Virus record (IMG/VR): IMGVR_UViG_3300025132_000042
Coordinates: 1-58,481 of that record
Length of the DNA: 58,481 bases
DNA from: a virus
Reading direction: 5' to 3' (one strand)
Shown piece after piece: positions 16,814-24,818 of the stretch. Position 1 is the first letter of the stretch, and every line of letters starts with the position of its first letter. The notes below the pieces were generated by a model that saw only the letters and a program-made list of their open reading frames with translations, searched no databases and was not told where the DNA came from. Position numbers and translations under genes: made by a program.

Positions 16814-17084
16814 TTTTTTGCTCCTTTATATTGTTTTTTTCTATAAAATCGTCAACCACTTCGTTTGCTTTTTTTACACACTCGGGACAGAATAAACGTA
16901 CCACCTCCTGCTTGACCATTACATTCCAGCTCTTAACCATCTCTTTGTTTGTTTTATCGAATGGCTCTTGGCAGGAGGAACACACTTCTGGCAATTTATG
17001 GAAGAGACTTAGTTGTTCTTGCATATTTTTATTTGCGTTTGCTCCGATCTTCTTTTGCAGAAGGCGACGTTGTTGCCTGTTCAT
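16788..17084 (-). CDS. Small zinc-ribbon hypothetical protein, 98 aa
   Basis: A basic N-terminal helix (MNRQQRRLLQKKIG) precedes two cysteine pairs: C-SS-CQEPFD (~35-38) and C-PE-C (~66-69), arranged like a zinc ribbon. The tail is charged and helical. Similar 'MNR-x-x-RR' plus Cys-pair proteins are recurrent small genes in T4-like marine phages, function unknown. It overlaps both neighbours (ATGA with the methyltransferase gene, 26 nt with the thioredoxin gene), showing a tight operon. A nucleic-acid-binding or protein-adaptor role is possible. Confidence 0.65.
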   Translation of the reverse strand: MNRQQRRLLQKKIGANANKNMQEQLSLFHKLPEVCSSCQEPFDKTNKEMVKSWNVMVKQEVVRLFCPECVKKANEVVDDFIEKNNIKEQKNDREPTGG

Positions 17085-17554
17085 CTGTTCATAGCTCCAA
17101 ATATTTGCTGACGATTGGTGCCGTCGAACACAACGACCGCTGATGGGAACGGGGCGCTATTTTCGCTATCACCAAACTTAAGGCGCCCTTTGACAAAATA
17201 TACCTCGTCGGCCTTCATGACATAGTTATGCCAGTATTTGGTGTCAGTACGCGCGGGGATCAACATAACAGCTTTTGTTCCTTCCTTTAGTGACTCTTCG
17301 TATGCTTTTTTGATCCACTTTTCAATGCCGCGGCCATAGGGAGGATTGATAAAACTTGTGAACCCCTCCCAACTCTTAGAGAGCCCATCTTCTGCCTCAG
17401 TAAAAAAATTTGCACACTTCGTATTCACACAGTCTGCACACGGATCCAGATCAAACGGACCGAATCTCCAATCAAGTTTGTCAAAAAACTCTTTTGGTGT
17501 GGCCCACTCACCTGTTTTTGACGAAAACATCACCATTTTTGTTTCATTATTCAT
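17081..17554 (-). CDS. Phage-type DNA N6-adenine methyltransferase
   Basis: The protein has 157 aa. It starts with EWATPKEFFDKLDWRFGPFDLDPCAD, the W-x-TP-x-x-(F/L)-(F/D) and DPCA pattern typical of the phage DNA N-6-adenine-methyltransferase family, then the catalytic FINPPYGRGIEKW (NPPY at ~70-73), and RTDTKYWH and FVKGRLKFG strands near the end. It transfers a methyl group from SAM to adenine N6, which can protect phage DNA from restriction. It overlaps its neighbours by 8 nt and 4 nt. All family blocks are present, so it should be active. Confidence 0.92.
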   Translation of the reverse strand: MNNETKMVMFSSKTGEWATPKEFFDKLDWRFGPFDLDPCADCVNTKCANFFTEAEDGLSKSWEGFTSFINPPYGRGIEKWIKKAYEESLKEGTKAVMLIPARTDTKYWHNYVMKADEVYFVKGRLKFGDSENSAPFPSAVVVFDGTNRQQIFGAMNR

Positions 17555-17801
17555 TTTCGGATCCGCCGCTAATCATTTCAAAATTTTCAACAACTTCATC
17601 GATGTTGTATTTTTGCTTGAACAGGCGATATGCTTTCACTGCTGCTCTGATTTCATCTGTGTTCAGCCAGCCATTCTCTCGGAATTCCGAACGAAGTTCT
17701 CGCTTTTGTTCCTGATATGGTTCGATACATTCTTCAATGGCTGCTAATGAGCGAATGTACTCTTTTACGTATTGTTTCTTTTGATCGTTTGTTGTGGCCA
17801 T
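17547..17801 (-). CDS. Hypothetical protein, GapR/DUF2312-like, 84 aa
   Basis: An all-helical, charged protein. EYIRSLAAIEECIEPYQEQKRELRSEFRENGWLNTDEIRAAVKAYRL resembles the GapR/DUF2312 pattern (a helix with I-x-x-LEE-x-K, then a G-(F/W) turn, then 'LR-x-V-x-R-x-R'). GapR-type proteins bind overtwisted DNA; that role here is only an inference. It is the first gene after a sigma-70 promoter, with AGGAGG at the start, and it heads the operon holding the adenine methyltransferase. Confidence 0.6.
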   Translation of the reverse strand: MATTNDQKKQYVKEYIRSLAAIEECIEPYQEQKRELRSEFRENGWLNTDEIRAAVKAYRLFKQKYNIDEVVENFEMISGGSENE

Positions 17802-17830
17802 GGGGCCCTCCTTTTGTTGGTTACTTTAAT

Positions 17831-17859
17831 AATATAATATATTCCGCTTGATAAGTCAA
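17831..17859 (-). promoter_or_regulatory. Sigma-70 promoter ahead of the methyltransferase operon
   Basis: The minus strand has TTGACT (17859-17854), a 17-nt spacer and TATATT (17836-17831). The predicted start is near 17824, ~23 nt before the ATG at 17801. It would drive the GapR-like, methyltransferase, zinc-ribbon, thioredoxin and IMPDH-like genes. Confidence 0.75.
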
Positions 17860-17871
17860 CTAATTTTCTTA

Positions 17872-18558
17872 TTAAATTCCAAAAAGTCTATTTAAAAATC
17901 TTCTAATTAGTTCATCCTTTTGCCAGTCGGGACATTCAGAAAAAATATAGTTATATGTACTCTTTTGAGATGCTATTAGGGCCTGCACCCTTGCTGACTC
18001 TCTTCTGAACCATTTTGATTGACGGCTATAATTGTCGGGAGGATATATTTCATATTTTTCTGCTACTTCTATGAGTACAAAATACTTCCTTTCATCATAC
18101 GCCTTTTTAGTCGACTTAAAAGTGTCTATCATTTCTTTAGCAAGGAACGGGCTTATATCTAGTGCGCTGACCTTATCGGGATGTAAGGCGATGGCTATTT
18201 TCTTAAAAAGTTTACTAAAAATTTCATGAATTTCTTTATCTTCTTCCGTGGGAGATGGCTCGGAGTCTTTTTTCGGGCTGTCAACGCATATCAAGCTACC
18301 CGGTGTGATCTCAGCCTCTCCCTCTCCATCTTCGATGGTTGGTACTTCAGCTTCTCCAAAAAGATTTGCCATTCTTTCGCTATTTTGTCTTTCAAGTTCG
18401 CCTATGTCCAAGCCGGTCCTTCCACAATATTCACGATAATACATCTCAAAATCACGACTAGCGTCCTTACAAGTTTGGGTTATAAGCTCTAATTCATTAT
18501 AAAGATACTTTAACTCATTTATGGAGCGGCGCCATTTAAGCTTTTTTGAGATGGACAT
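17872..18558 (-). CDS. J-domain (DnaJ-like) protein
   Basis: The protein has 228 aa. Residues ~108-172 hold a J-domain-like unit: a helix LFKKIAIALHPDK with the diagnostic HPD at 126-128, then a helix AKEMIDTFKSTKKAYDERKYFVLIEVAEKY. J proteins stimulate Hsp70 (DnaK) ATPase through HPD, so it likely recruits the host DnaK. The N-terminal ~95 residues are helical and then acidic; the C-terminal ~55 are helical and basic. It lacks the Gly/Phe and zinc regions of full DnaJ. It is the gene immediately after the ClpP-like copy 2. Confidence 0.78.
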   Translation of the reverse strand: MSISKKLKWRRSINELKYLYNELELITQTCKDASRDFEMYYREYCGRTGLDIGELERQNSERMANLFGEAEVPTIEDGEGEAEITPGSLICVDSPKKDSEPSPTEEDKEIHEIFSKLFKKIAIALHPDKVSALDISPFLAKEMIDTFKSTKKAYDERKYFVLIEVAEKYEIYPPDNYSRQSKWFRRESARVQALIASQKSTYNYIFSECPDWQKDELIRRFLNRLFGI

Positions 18559-18569
18559 AATATTGCTCT

Positions 18570-19175
18570 TTATTCAAAATCAAAGCTAACCTTAGCCTCA
18601 ATTTTTAATTCCGGAATTTTTAAATGGTTGGCTAAATTGTGCTTCTTGCATTCGTCAACCTCCAGAAACCAATCAGCATGTCCTTTTTCGTGAACTATGT
18701 CCAAGAAGTAATCTTTGTGGTGGCCACAATTTTCAGCCATCATGTTATATATCTTTTGATTAAGGCGCTCGGTCTCTTCTGCCGACGCTTTTATTTCTTC
18801 CACTTTTCCGCGTTCCATAGAACTTACATCGTGGATCATCACTGTCGCATCGGGGTCCATATATCTCATTCCTTCTGCTCCAAAACTAAACAAAATGGCG
18901 CCGCACGACATCGCCTTTCCTTGAACGATCGTGGCCACTGGAATTCGACTGTGCCTGATATCAGAGATCATAGACATTAGGCTATAAACTTGGCCGCCAT
19001 AACTATCGATTATAATAGGCAGCACGGGCTGGCCGGTGTTTTGTGCCTTGCTGACTAAAGACGAGAATTGTTTCGCTGCGTCCTCATCAAATTTCCGGAC
19101 TCTAATTGTCACCGGCAAGTTATCAATTAGTTTAGGTTCTTTCAATAGCGGGCTAAAATTTGTAATCACATTCAT
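18570..19175 (-). CDS. ClpP-like serine protease (copy 2)
   Basis: The protein has 201 aa. IIIDSYGGQVYSLMSMISDIRHS matches the ClpP glycine-rich strand and helix, the nucleophile Ser90 lies in GKAMSCGAILFSFGAEGMR, and His115 in TVMIHDVSSMERGK. It differs strongly from the copy at 12.4-13.1 kb, so the two are not a recent duplication. The N-terminus is short and there is no transit or signal sequence. The region HADWFLEVDECKKHNL takes the place of the RDRFLSAEEA segment. It may form its own oligomer, work with host ClpX/ClpA, or be a prohead protease. The ATG follows the QueF-like gene's stop directly. Confidence 0.87.
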   Translation of the reverse strand: MNVITNFSPLLKEPKLIDNLPVTIRVRKFDEDAAKQFSSLVSKAQNTGQPVLPIIIDSYGGQVYSLMSMISDIRHSRIPVATIVQGKAMSCGAILFSFGAEGMRYMDPDATVMIHDVSSMERGKVEEIKASAEETERLNQKIYNMMAENCGHHKDYFLDIVHEKGHADWFLEVDECKKHNLANHLKIPELKIEAKVSFDFE

Positions 19176-19589
19176 CTACCAGTCCTCCTTTTGACCAATC
19201 CAGTCTTTATAGTTTTCTTCTCCGCCGCGAGCCTTCCAGTCAGAGTCAATGGTAAGTTTGGAACTAATGCCGCCGCGGGCATTGCATATCATCACTAATC
19301 TCAATCTTTCTGGCTCGTATACTTTCATCATATCCTCAAAGACTACATTAATTAATCTTTCGTATGAATAAATACTACTTCGAAACTGATAAAAGTACTC
19401 CTTCATTGATTTTAGCTCAATAACTTTATCTTTTGGATAAAATGTGATGTACAGCAATGCGAAATCCGGCTGGCCGCGTACGCCCTCAAAGGTTATCTCT
19501 GGTGCCTTTAGCTTTATCTCATAAGCCTCCGAAGACGGATTTGGTATAGATTTTAATATACTGCTATCTGACCATATTTTTCTTTTCAT
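19176..19589 (-). CDS. QueF-like T-fold protein lacking the catalytic cysteine
   Basis: The protein has 137 aa. The QueF family core is clear: GQPDFALLYITFYPKDKVIELKSMKEYFYQFRSS, then YERLINVVFEDMMKVYEPERL and ARGGISSK, matching QPDF-x-x-I-x-YIP-x-x-x-x-(V/I)E-x-KS-x-K-x-Y-x-x-SFR and RGGI. QueF reduces preQ0 to preQ1 via a cysteine in TSLCP just before the GQPDF block; here that segment reads EITFEGVRGQPDF and has no Cys. A nitrile-reductase function is therefore unlikely. QueF-related phage proteins have been linked to 7-deazaguanine DNA modification. It sits between the DnaE polymerase and ClpP-like genes. Confidence 0.8.
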   Translation of the reverse strand: MKRKIWSDSSILKSIPNPSSEAYEIKLKAPEITFEGVRGQPDFALLYITFYPKDKVIELKSMKEYFYQFRSSIYSYERLINVVFEDMMKVYEPERLRLVMICNARGGISSKLTIDSDWKARGGEENYKDWIGQKEDW

Positions 19590-19592
19590 TCT

Positions 19593-22500
19593 TTATCCCA
19601 GTAATCTAAACGTTTTGCCAATGGCATATGTTGAAAATCCCCAGTTTTTATCATAGTTTAGTTTAGCCATGTATGGGCGATTAACGTGAATCCTGTCCTT
19701 TTCCGGCTTTACACCCCAGCACCTAATTCTAGTTGACTGGTTGTTTGAGTCGATCACTTCCACAATCCAGTAAAGTTTTCCATTCTTTGTTTTCCGCTCT
19801 GTTATTTTTCTAGGAATGAACCAACAGACTAACAACTCTTCATCAAACTCAGAAATGGGCGGGATGTATTTATCTTGTAGCTTTTGAACCGTTTCAGCCG
19901 ATATCACAAGATTAATCGGAAAAACCCCAGTAAGGTCTGTTTTAAACTGTATCACTTCTTCCTCGGAAAAATCACCCTCTGGGCGGTACAGTTCAACATT
20001 TTCTTTAAACTTTTTCTGGTTCTTGGGCCTATCCACTACACAGGCAGACCAAAAATGCTTTCGGCCCGTGAAGCGATCATCAACAATGCTGTCTAAAGCT
20101 CCGCCGCGACAAAGGGCGTCTAAAGACTTCTTGTTGAGCTTGCTGTATACAATCCCTTCGTTGAATAGAAGTGACTCGATATCAGTGAATGGGCGATGTT
20201 TCAGGACCTGCTCAATCGCCGCCATTCCGAGGCCCTTAATAGATGTCAAAGGTTGAATTAAAGTCTTACCATCATCACTAATCTCCCAGACAGTGCCTGA
20301 TTTATTGATATCCAGCGGGGCAATGTCGAACCCATAGTGTTTAGCAATATTGATAGCTTTTTCTTTCCGGCTTTCTGGCTCTTTATCCAAAAATGCAGCC
20401 ATCCATTCGGCTGGGTAATAATTAAACAGCCAAGCACATTGATATGAGATTATAGAATAGCTAACAGCATGAGATTTATTGAACCCATAGCCGGAGAAAT
20501 ATTCGAATTTATCCCATAGATTTTGTGCCTCATCTTTACCAATACCTTTGCTTGCGCAGCCTATGATAAACTTATCGTGCAGCTTGCTTTTAACGGAGCC
20601 CTTGCCTGTGCCCTTCTTAGTCAAGACCTTGCGTAGCATGTTGCCTTCATCGAGAGTTAGGTTACCAAGCTTGTGGGCTAGCAGCGCGATTTGTTCCTGA
20701 AAAATTAGAAACCCAAATGTTTCCTGAGTGATATCATGAGCATCATCATTCAGATAGCTGATGTAGTGCGGATTTTCTTTTGCTTCTACATAATCTGCAT
20801 CCACACCAGCCGACAGTGGGCCCGGCCGAAAGATAGAGGTAATAGCTGACACATCAATAATATTGTTAGGCTTCGCTCTTACACAAAATTGTTGGGCGCC
20901 TTGTTCCGTGAATTGAAAGATGCCAGCCCACTTCCCGGTATGAAAAATGTTTTCATATATTTTTGGATCGTTCATATCCAGTCGATCTGGGTGTAGCTTT
21001 TCTTCGTAATAATCTCTTATTTGTGAAAAGGTGGGATTTTCAACCCCATGGTGGCGCTTTAAGATATGATAAATTGCACCTTCCATCATTTTCAAAGTAG
21101 ACAAGCCAAGTAAGTCGAACTTAATAAACCCCATGGGCTCAAGATGTCGGACGTTTTGGCCCTCAGCCCAAGGTGCCTGTCGTACGCCACCCGAGTTGAT
21201 CAAAGGCATACTGGTATCAAGATTCTCTGCAATAACAACGCCGCCGGCATGACGGGAGCAAGAGCGAACTTGCCCAACAAGACCCTCAACGTGTGTTTTT
21301 ACCTCTGGGTATTTGTTGAGATACGCGCGCAGCGTAGGCGAATATTCCATCACCTCTTCCCATGTTGGAACATAGACGCCGGCTTTGATTCCATGCTTTT
21401 GCTTCGCCTCCGGTGTGGCCTCTCTAATCATAATAGATGTGACCGTATTGACTTCAGTAAATGGGATATTGTATAGTTTTGAAATGTCCTTGATTAAACT
21501 TTTCAGTTGCAACGTGTTCCAGTTAGATATTGGTGCCACGCAATCTTCGCCCCACATTTCGACTAACTTTTCTTTTAGTGACATGCTATCGGAAACATCG
21601 TAATCAATATCAGGATAATCTGTGGCATCAGATCTTAAAAACCGAGAGAACAGCAAGTCATACTTGATCGGGTCAACTTGCGTAATGTTTAGTGCGTAAG
21701 CCACCAACGAACCAGCGGCCGAACCGCGGCCCGGGCCTGTGAGCATCATATCAGTTGCAACATCTACGATAGATTTCATGGTAAGGAAGTATTTGGAAAA
21801 TCCCCGATCATCGATTACATTCAACTCAAGTCGCAAGCGGTCTGTGTATTCCTTGTTGGTGTGGAGGCCCTTATCTTTCAGACCTTCAAGTGCAAAATTT
21901 ACCAACGCTTGTGTGGCCGTAAAGCCGGCGGGTACCACAAATTCGGGGAGGCGGACTGTATTGTCGGGCAGGAATGACTCGATACGCTCGAAAGCGATCC
22001 GGTGAGACTCCTCAATACTTTTCAAGACTACCTCGTCATCATACTCAAACCCCGTGGATTGCGAGTACTCCTTGTAGCTTTCCCAGATCTGGTCACCATT
22101 TTTTGGATACAACTCGTACCCGATCTCTTCGACCCCTTCCGGCAGTTGAGATTCTTCCTCGGCCCACGAGGGACGTCCCTTGCCAAGCCAACCAAGACGT
22201 TTATAAAGCTCTCTGTCTTTCCAAGCGTCGGGATTGGGGTAATGGCTATCGGCTGTAGTGACCAGTCTAACGCCAAACTCTTGAGCAACCTGAATCACAT
22301 ATTGATTAAGTTCATGCTGCTCGCTAATGTTATTCCATTGTACTTCGGCATACCAGCGATCACCGAAAATATCGACCATGCGTTGTGTGGATTCGCGCAT
22401 TGCACCCAGTACTGCATCATCGCCGGCTTCTCGGTTCTCCCAATAGTTTCCGGCATACACGCCGCCAAGACAAGCGGAAGAAGCAATAATACCCTCGTTG

Positions 22501-23024
22501 TATTTCTTAAGAAGTGCATAGTCAATACGTGGGTATCGATAAAAATTCTCTGGCTGGTAGGACTCTGATACCAGTTTAAATAGGTTGTTCAGGCCTGTTT
22601 GGTTTTGTGCCAGCAAAACAAGGTGTCTGCGGCGGCGTAAAATATCTTGAGTTTTCTTAGAGGCACCTTCGTCCTCAACGGTTGCACCGGATGCTGCCGC
22701 GGCCTTTGCAGAACGGGCGCGCTTCTTATCCTCCATAGCAGCAGTGTATTCTTCTTTCCATTCACTTATAGATGGTATAAAATATGCCTCGCAACCAAAA
22801 ATAGGTTTAAAGTTGCGGCCGCTCTCCTTCATCTTTTTGGCATGTAAAACCTGATATGCTAGTCCGTTCATGTTCCCATGATCGGTTAGTGCCAAAGCAT
22901 CGCACCCATTTTCATAGGCAAAATCCATATGTGCCTGTGGGTACCCAATTGCGTCGAAAATAGAGCCGGCTACACTATGGGCATGCAGTCCAACAAACTT
23001 AATCTTAGAATCCTTTCGGTTCAT
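19593..23024 (-). CDS. dnaE: C-family replicative DNA polymerase (DnaE-like)
   Basis: The protein has 1143 aa. The PHP domain starts with GLHAHSVAG (His14, His16) and ALTDHGNMNG, with later TADSHY. The polymerase palm has TGPGRGSAAGSLVAY (429-443) and the metal-binding YPDIDYDVSD (470-479; Asp472, 474, 476), then the thumb/fingers with GVVIAENLD, FRPGPLSAG, and GYGFNKSHAVSYS. A helix-hairpin-helix region (IKGLGMAAIEQVL) and an OB-like C-terminus follow. It synthesises DNA during phage replication. A low-complexity insert (~98-125, Ala/Lys-rich) is phage-specific. AAGGAGG precedes the ATG. No clamp or clamp loader is seen in this window. Confidence 0.95.
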   Translation of the reverse strand: MNRKDSKIKFVGLHAHSVAGSIFDAIGYPQAHMDFAYENGCDALALTDHGNMNGLAYQVLHAKKMKESGRNFKPIFGCEAYFIPSISEWKEEYTAAMEDKKRARSAKAAAASGATVEDEGASKKTQDILRRRRHLVLLAQNQTGLNNLFKLVSESYQPENFYRYPRIDYALLKKYNEGIIASSACLGGVYAGNYWENREAGDDAVLGAMRESTQRMVDIFGDRWYAEVQWNNISEQHELNQYVIQVAQEFGVRLVTTADSHYPNPDAWKDRELYKRLGWLGKGRPSWAEEESQLPEGVEEIGYELYPKNGDQIWESYKEYSQSTGFEYDDEVVLKSIEESHRIAFERIESFLPDNTVRLPEFVVPAGFTATQALVNFALEGLKDKGLHTNKEYTDRLRLELNVIDDRGFSKYFLTMKSIVDVATDMMLTGPGRGSAAGSLVAYALNITQVDPIKYDLLFSRFLRSDATDYPDIDYDVSDSMSLKEKLVEMWGEDCVAPISNWNTLQLKSLIKDISKLYNIPFTEVNTVTSIMIREATPEAKQKHGIKAGVYVPTWEEVMEYSPTLRAYLNKYPEVKTHVEGLVGQVRSCSRHAGGVVIAENLDTSMPLINSGGVRQAPWAEGQNVRHLEPMGFIKFDLLGLSTLKMMEGAIYHILKRHHGVENPTFSQIRDYYEEKLHPDRLDMNDPKIYENIFHTGKWAGIFQFTEQGAQQFCVRAKPNNIIDVSAITSIFRPGPLSAGVDADYVEAKENPHYISYLNDDAHDITQETFGFLIFQEQIALLAHKLGNLTLDEGNMLRKVLTKKGTGKGSVKSKLHDKFIIGCASKGIGKDEAQNLWDKFEYFSGYGFNKSHAVSYSIISYQCAWLFNYYPAEWMAAFLDKEPESRKEKAINIAKHYGFDIAPLDINKSGTVWEISDDGKTLIQPLTSIKGLGMAAIEQVLKHRPFTDIESLLFNEGIVYSKLNKKSLDALCRGGALDSIVDDRFTGRKHFWSACVVDRPKNQKKFKENVELYRPEGDFSEEEVIQFKTDLTGVFPINLVISAETVQKLQDKYIPPISEFDEELLVCWFIPRKITERKTKNGKLYWIVEVIDSNNQSTRIRCWGVKPEKDRIHVNRPYMAKLNYDKNWGFSTYAIGKTFRLLG

Positions 23025-23900
23025 CTAATCCTCCTTATATGGTATCATAACATGTCTATGGGTGGCCGTCAAGGCCTTTGGCGGTGTTTCTATGGAATTA
23101 GGCGATCCAAGAAAATCGCAATATCCGCTCCAAGTAGAAATATCGCAATACCAATCGACACATACATTAAGAGCCTCTTCATCGTGAATCTCACCAAATA
23201 TGTCTTTTAATTCGAAATGGCGGGCTGACCATCGTTGTTCTATTCCCAGCCTTTCTGAAGGGTATTTTTCGTGTGCTGGGGGGGACAAAAATTCCTTTGT
23301 GGTCTTTTTGTTTATTTGTCTTCGACATCTTTTAAAATCTTCTCCTGTCATTGTAAATGGCAGAGGCACACTGTCTTTAACATTTTTACCATCGTGGGAT
23401 AGGAATAAATTGTTTATTCTAGACGAAATTGCTTGCCTATGTTCCCTCAATACATATATATCATAAGTTGACATGGGGAATGATATGAAATATTTTTCTG
23501 GGACCAGCCAGTGTGAAATATTGTATGCCACACGCCAAGCAGAATGTATACCATGTAAAATTGACCACCCATAAGAATCGCGGCGATCGCGGTCTTTGGG
23601 GTGAATCGGAACGTAATAAATAGGTATCTCTTTCCTTTCCTGCGATTTAAATTTAGACATTCTATTGTAGTACACTGGGTCATACACCCAATCACCCACA
23701 ACCTCTCTAATTATCGGAGCCACATCATCATTAGCAACAATCCAAATAGTGTTGCACCCAGCTAAGGCACATTCAAAAACTGATTTTTGAATCGCAGTAA
23801 AGCTGCTACCTATCGGCAACAAAACCTCCGGGGTCTTTAGCTCAAATTCAGTCTTAAGATTGGCTAGCGGTATTATGCCGGCTAAGTGTATGTTCTTCAT
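23025..23900 (-). CDS. Nucleotidyltransferase-like protein (sugar-NTP transferase fold)
   Basis: The protein has 291 aa. The N-terminal ~65 residues follow the Rossmann-like start of sugar-phosphate nucleotidyltransferases: LAGIIPLAN, then TPEVLLPIGSSFTAIQKSVFECALAGCNTIWIVAND, resembling 'PK-x-L-x-PI-x-x-x-P-(8)-A-x-x-AG-x-x-x-I-x-I'. The canonical GxGTRL-x-P loop is not preserved. The body has a DVAPIIREVVGDWVYDP segment seen in other phage homologues of unknown substrate. Together with the phosphomannomutase-like gene at 5.9-6.7 kb it hints at nucleotide-sugar synthesis. It overlaps the upstream gene by 47 nt. Confidence 0.6.
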   Translation of the reverse strand: MKNIHLAGIIPLANLKTEFELKTPEVLLPIGSSFTAIQKSVFECALAGCNTIWIVANDDVAPIIREVVGDWVYDPVYYNRMSKFKSQERKEIPIYYVPIHPKDRDRRDSYGWSILHGIHSAWRVAYNISHWLVPEKYFISFPMSTYDIYVLREHRQAISSRINNLFLSHDGKNVKDSVPLPFTMTGEDFKRCRRQINKKTTKEFLSPPAHEKYPSERLGIEQRWSARHFELKDIFGEIHDEEALNVCVDWYCDISTWSGYCDFLGSPNSIETPPKALTATHRHVMIPYKED

Positions 23901-24774
23901 AATTGCTTAAAAATCTATCGTAGGCCAAACAAGACGATGATAAATCTTGTAGCAAAGATTGTTCACTCTTTTCGCCAATCTCAATCTTGTCGGAGTTCGA
24001 CACACATTCATACTTTGGTTCACAGATTTCTCGTCTAATGTTTGAAGTTTTATGTTTGTAATATTTCGGTCTTCCTGTCTTGGAGTATCCATTAAAAGTT
24101 CCTTTCATTCCTCTTGATTCCATTTCGTGAACCAGTTTAAATCTTGCCATTGTTTCTGAAAAATTAAAGTCAGTGGCTGCAGCAGATTCGACAACAGATT
24201 TAACGCACGCATCTTTTACTTTAGTGTTGCCATCGATCCTATCTGATGGGTAAAACCACACCTCAGACACAAACTTGTCTCCCGTACTCAAATAGTCAAT
24301 TTCGTGCATACCACCTTTGTGAAACGCTACCCAATCATAACACACATGGTGGTCATTTGCAAGGCTTTTTATTATATCTAGATTGGCGATGTCACCATCA
24401 AAGTATATACATTTTTCAAAATTAACCTCTGCTATTTTTGAGTATTGGTTGGAGCACGTAATTTTTTCTCCGTCATATCTCATAGAGGTACACAAATTTG
24501 ACAAAGGAACATTGCCATCTAACGACAGTAAAAAAAGCAGCCTTTCCCATAACAACTCTTTAGGGTGTCCTACCATTTTTGCATCACCAAACGTCGTTAA
24601 ACTTTGCGGTGCCGGTGGCAGCTGCAGATACGATAAATCCACATCTGGCCCAAAGTGCTCAAACATAAAGGGTCTCTTGGTTTCTGAGAAAAATATCGGA
24701 TACTGATTTTTGAATGCGTACATAACCGCGACCAAAGAGCTTCCCAAAACAATATTTTTGTATTCAAAATTCAA
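23854..24774 (-). CDS. Hypothetical protein, 306 aa, dinucleotide-fold-like start
   Basis: Residues 5-30 (YKNIVLGSSLVAVMYAFKNQYPIFFSE) read like a Rossmann beta-alpha-beta start, but with G-S-S in place of GxGxxG. The remainder has no recognised motif; a basic GYSKTGRPKYYKHK stretch lies near residue 235. The start is a TTG at 24774. Its sigma-70 promoter places the transcript start only ~9 nt upstream, so the leader is very short and no clear Shine-Dalgarno fits in it. It overlaps the nucleotidyltransferase-like gene, suggesting a joint role. I do not recognise the family. Confidence 0.55.
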   Translation of the reverse strand: MNFEYKNIVLGSSLVAVMYAFKNQYPIFFSETKRPFMFEHFGPDVDLSYLQLPPAPQSLTTFGDAKMVGHPKELLWERLLFLLSLDGNVPLSNLCTSMRYDGEKITCSNQYSKIAEVNFEKCIYFDGDIANLDIIKSLANDHHVCYDWVAFHKGGMHEIDYLSTGDKFVSEVWFYPSDRIDGNTKVKDACVKSVVESAAATDFNFSETMARFKLVHEMESRGMKGTFNGYSKTGRPKYYKHKTSNIRREICEPKYECVSNSDKIEIGEKSEQSLLQDLSSSCLAYDRFLSNYEEHTLSRHNTASQS

Positions 24775-24789
24775 TTTTCTTTTTAATCT

Positions 24790-24818
24790 ATTATACCTGA
24801 TGACTTATCGGCTGTCAA
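24790..24818 (-). promoter_or_regulatory. Perfect consensus sigma-70 promoter
   Basis: The minus strand has TTGACA (24818-24813), a 17-nt spacer and TATAAT (24795-24790), perfect in both boxes. The -35 box touches the stop codon of the metzincin gene. It drives the 306-aa gene and probably the nucleotidyltransferase-like gene and dnaE after it. Confidence 0.85.

Noticed and set aside
22002-22568. 188-aa plus-strand open frame opposite dnaE
   Set aside because: It lies fully inside a certain gene with strong protein homology and has no ribosome site, so it is a shadow.
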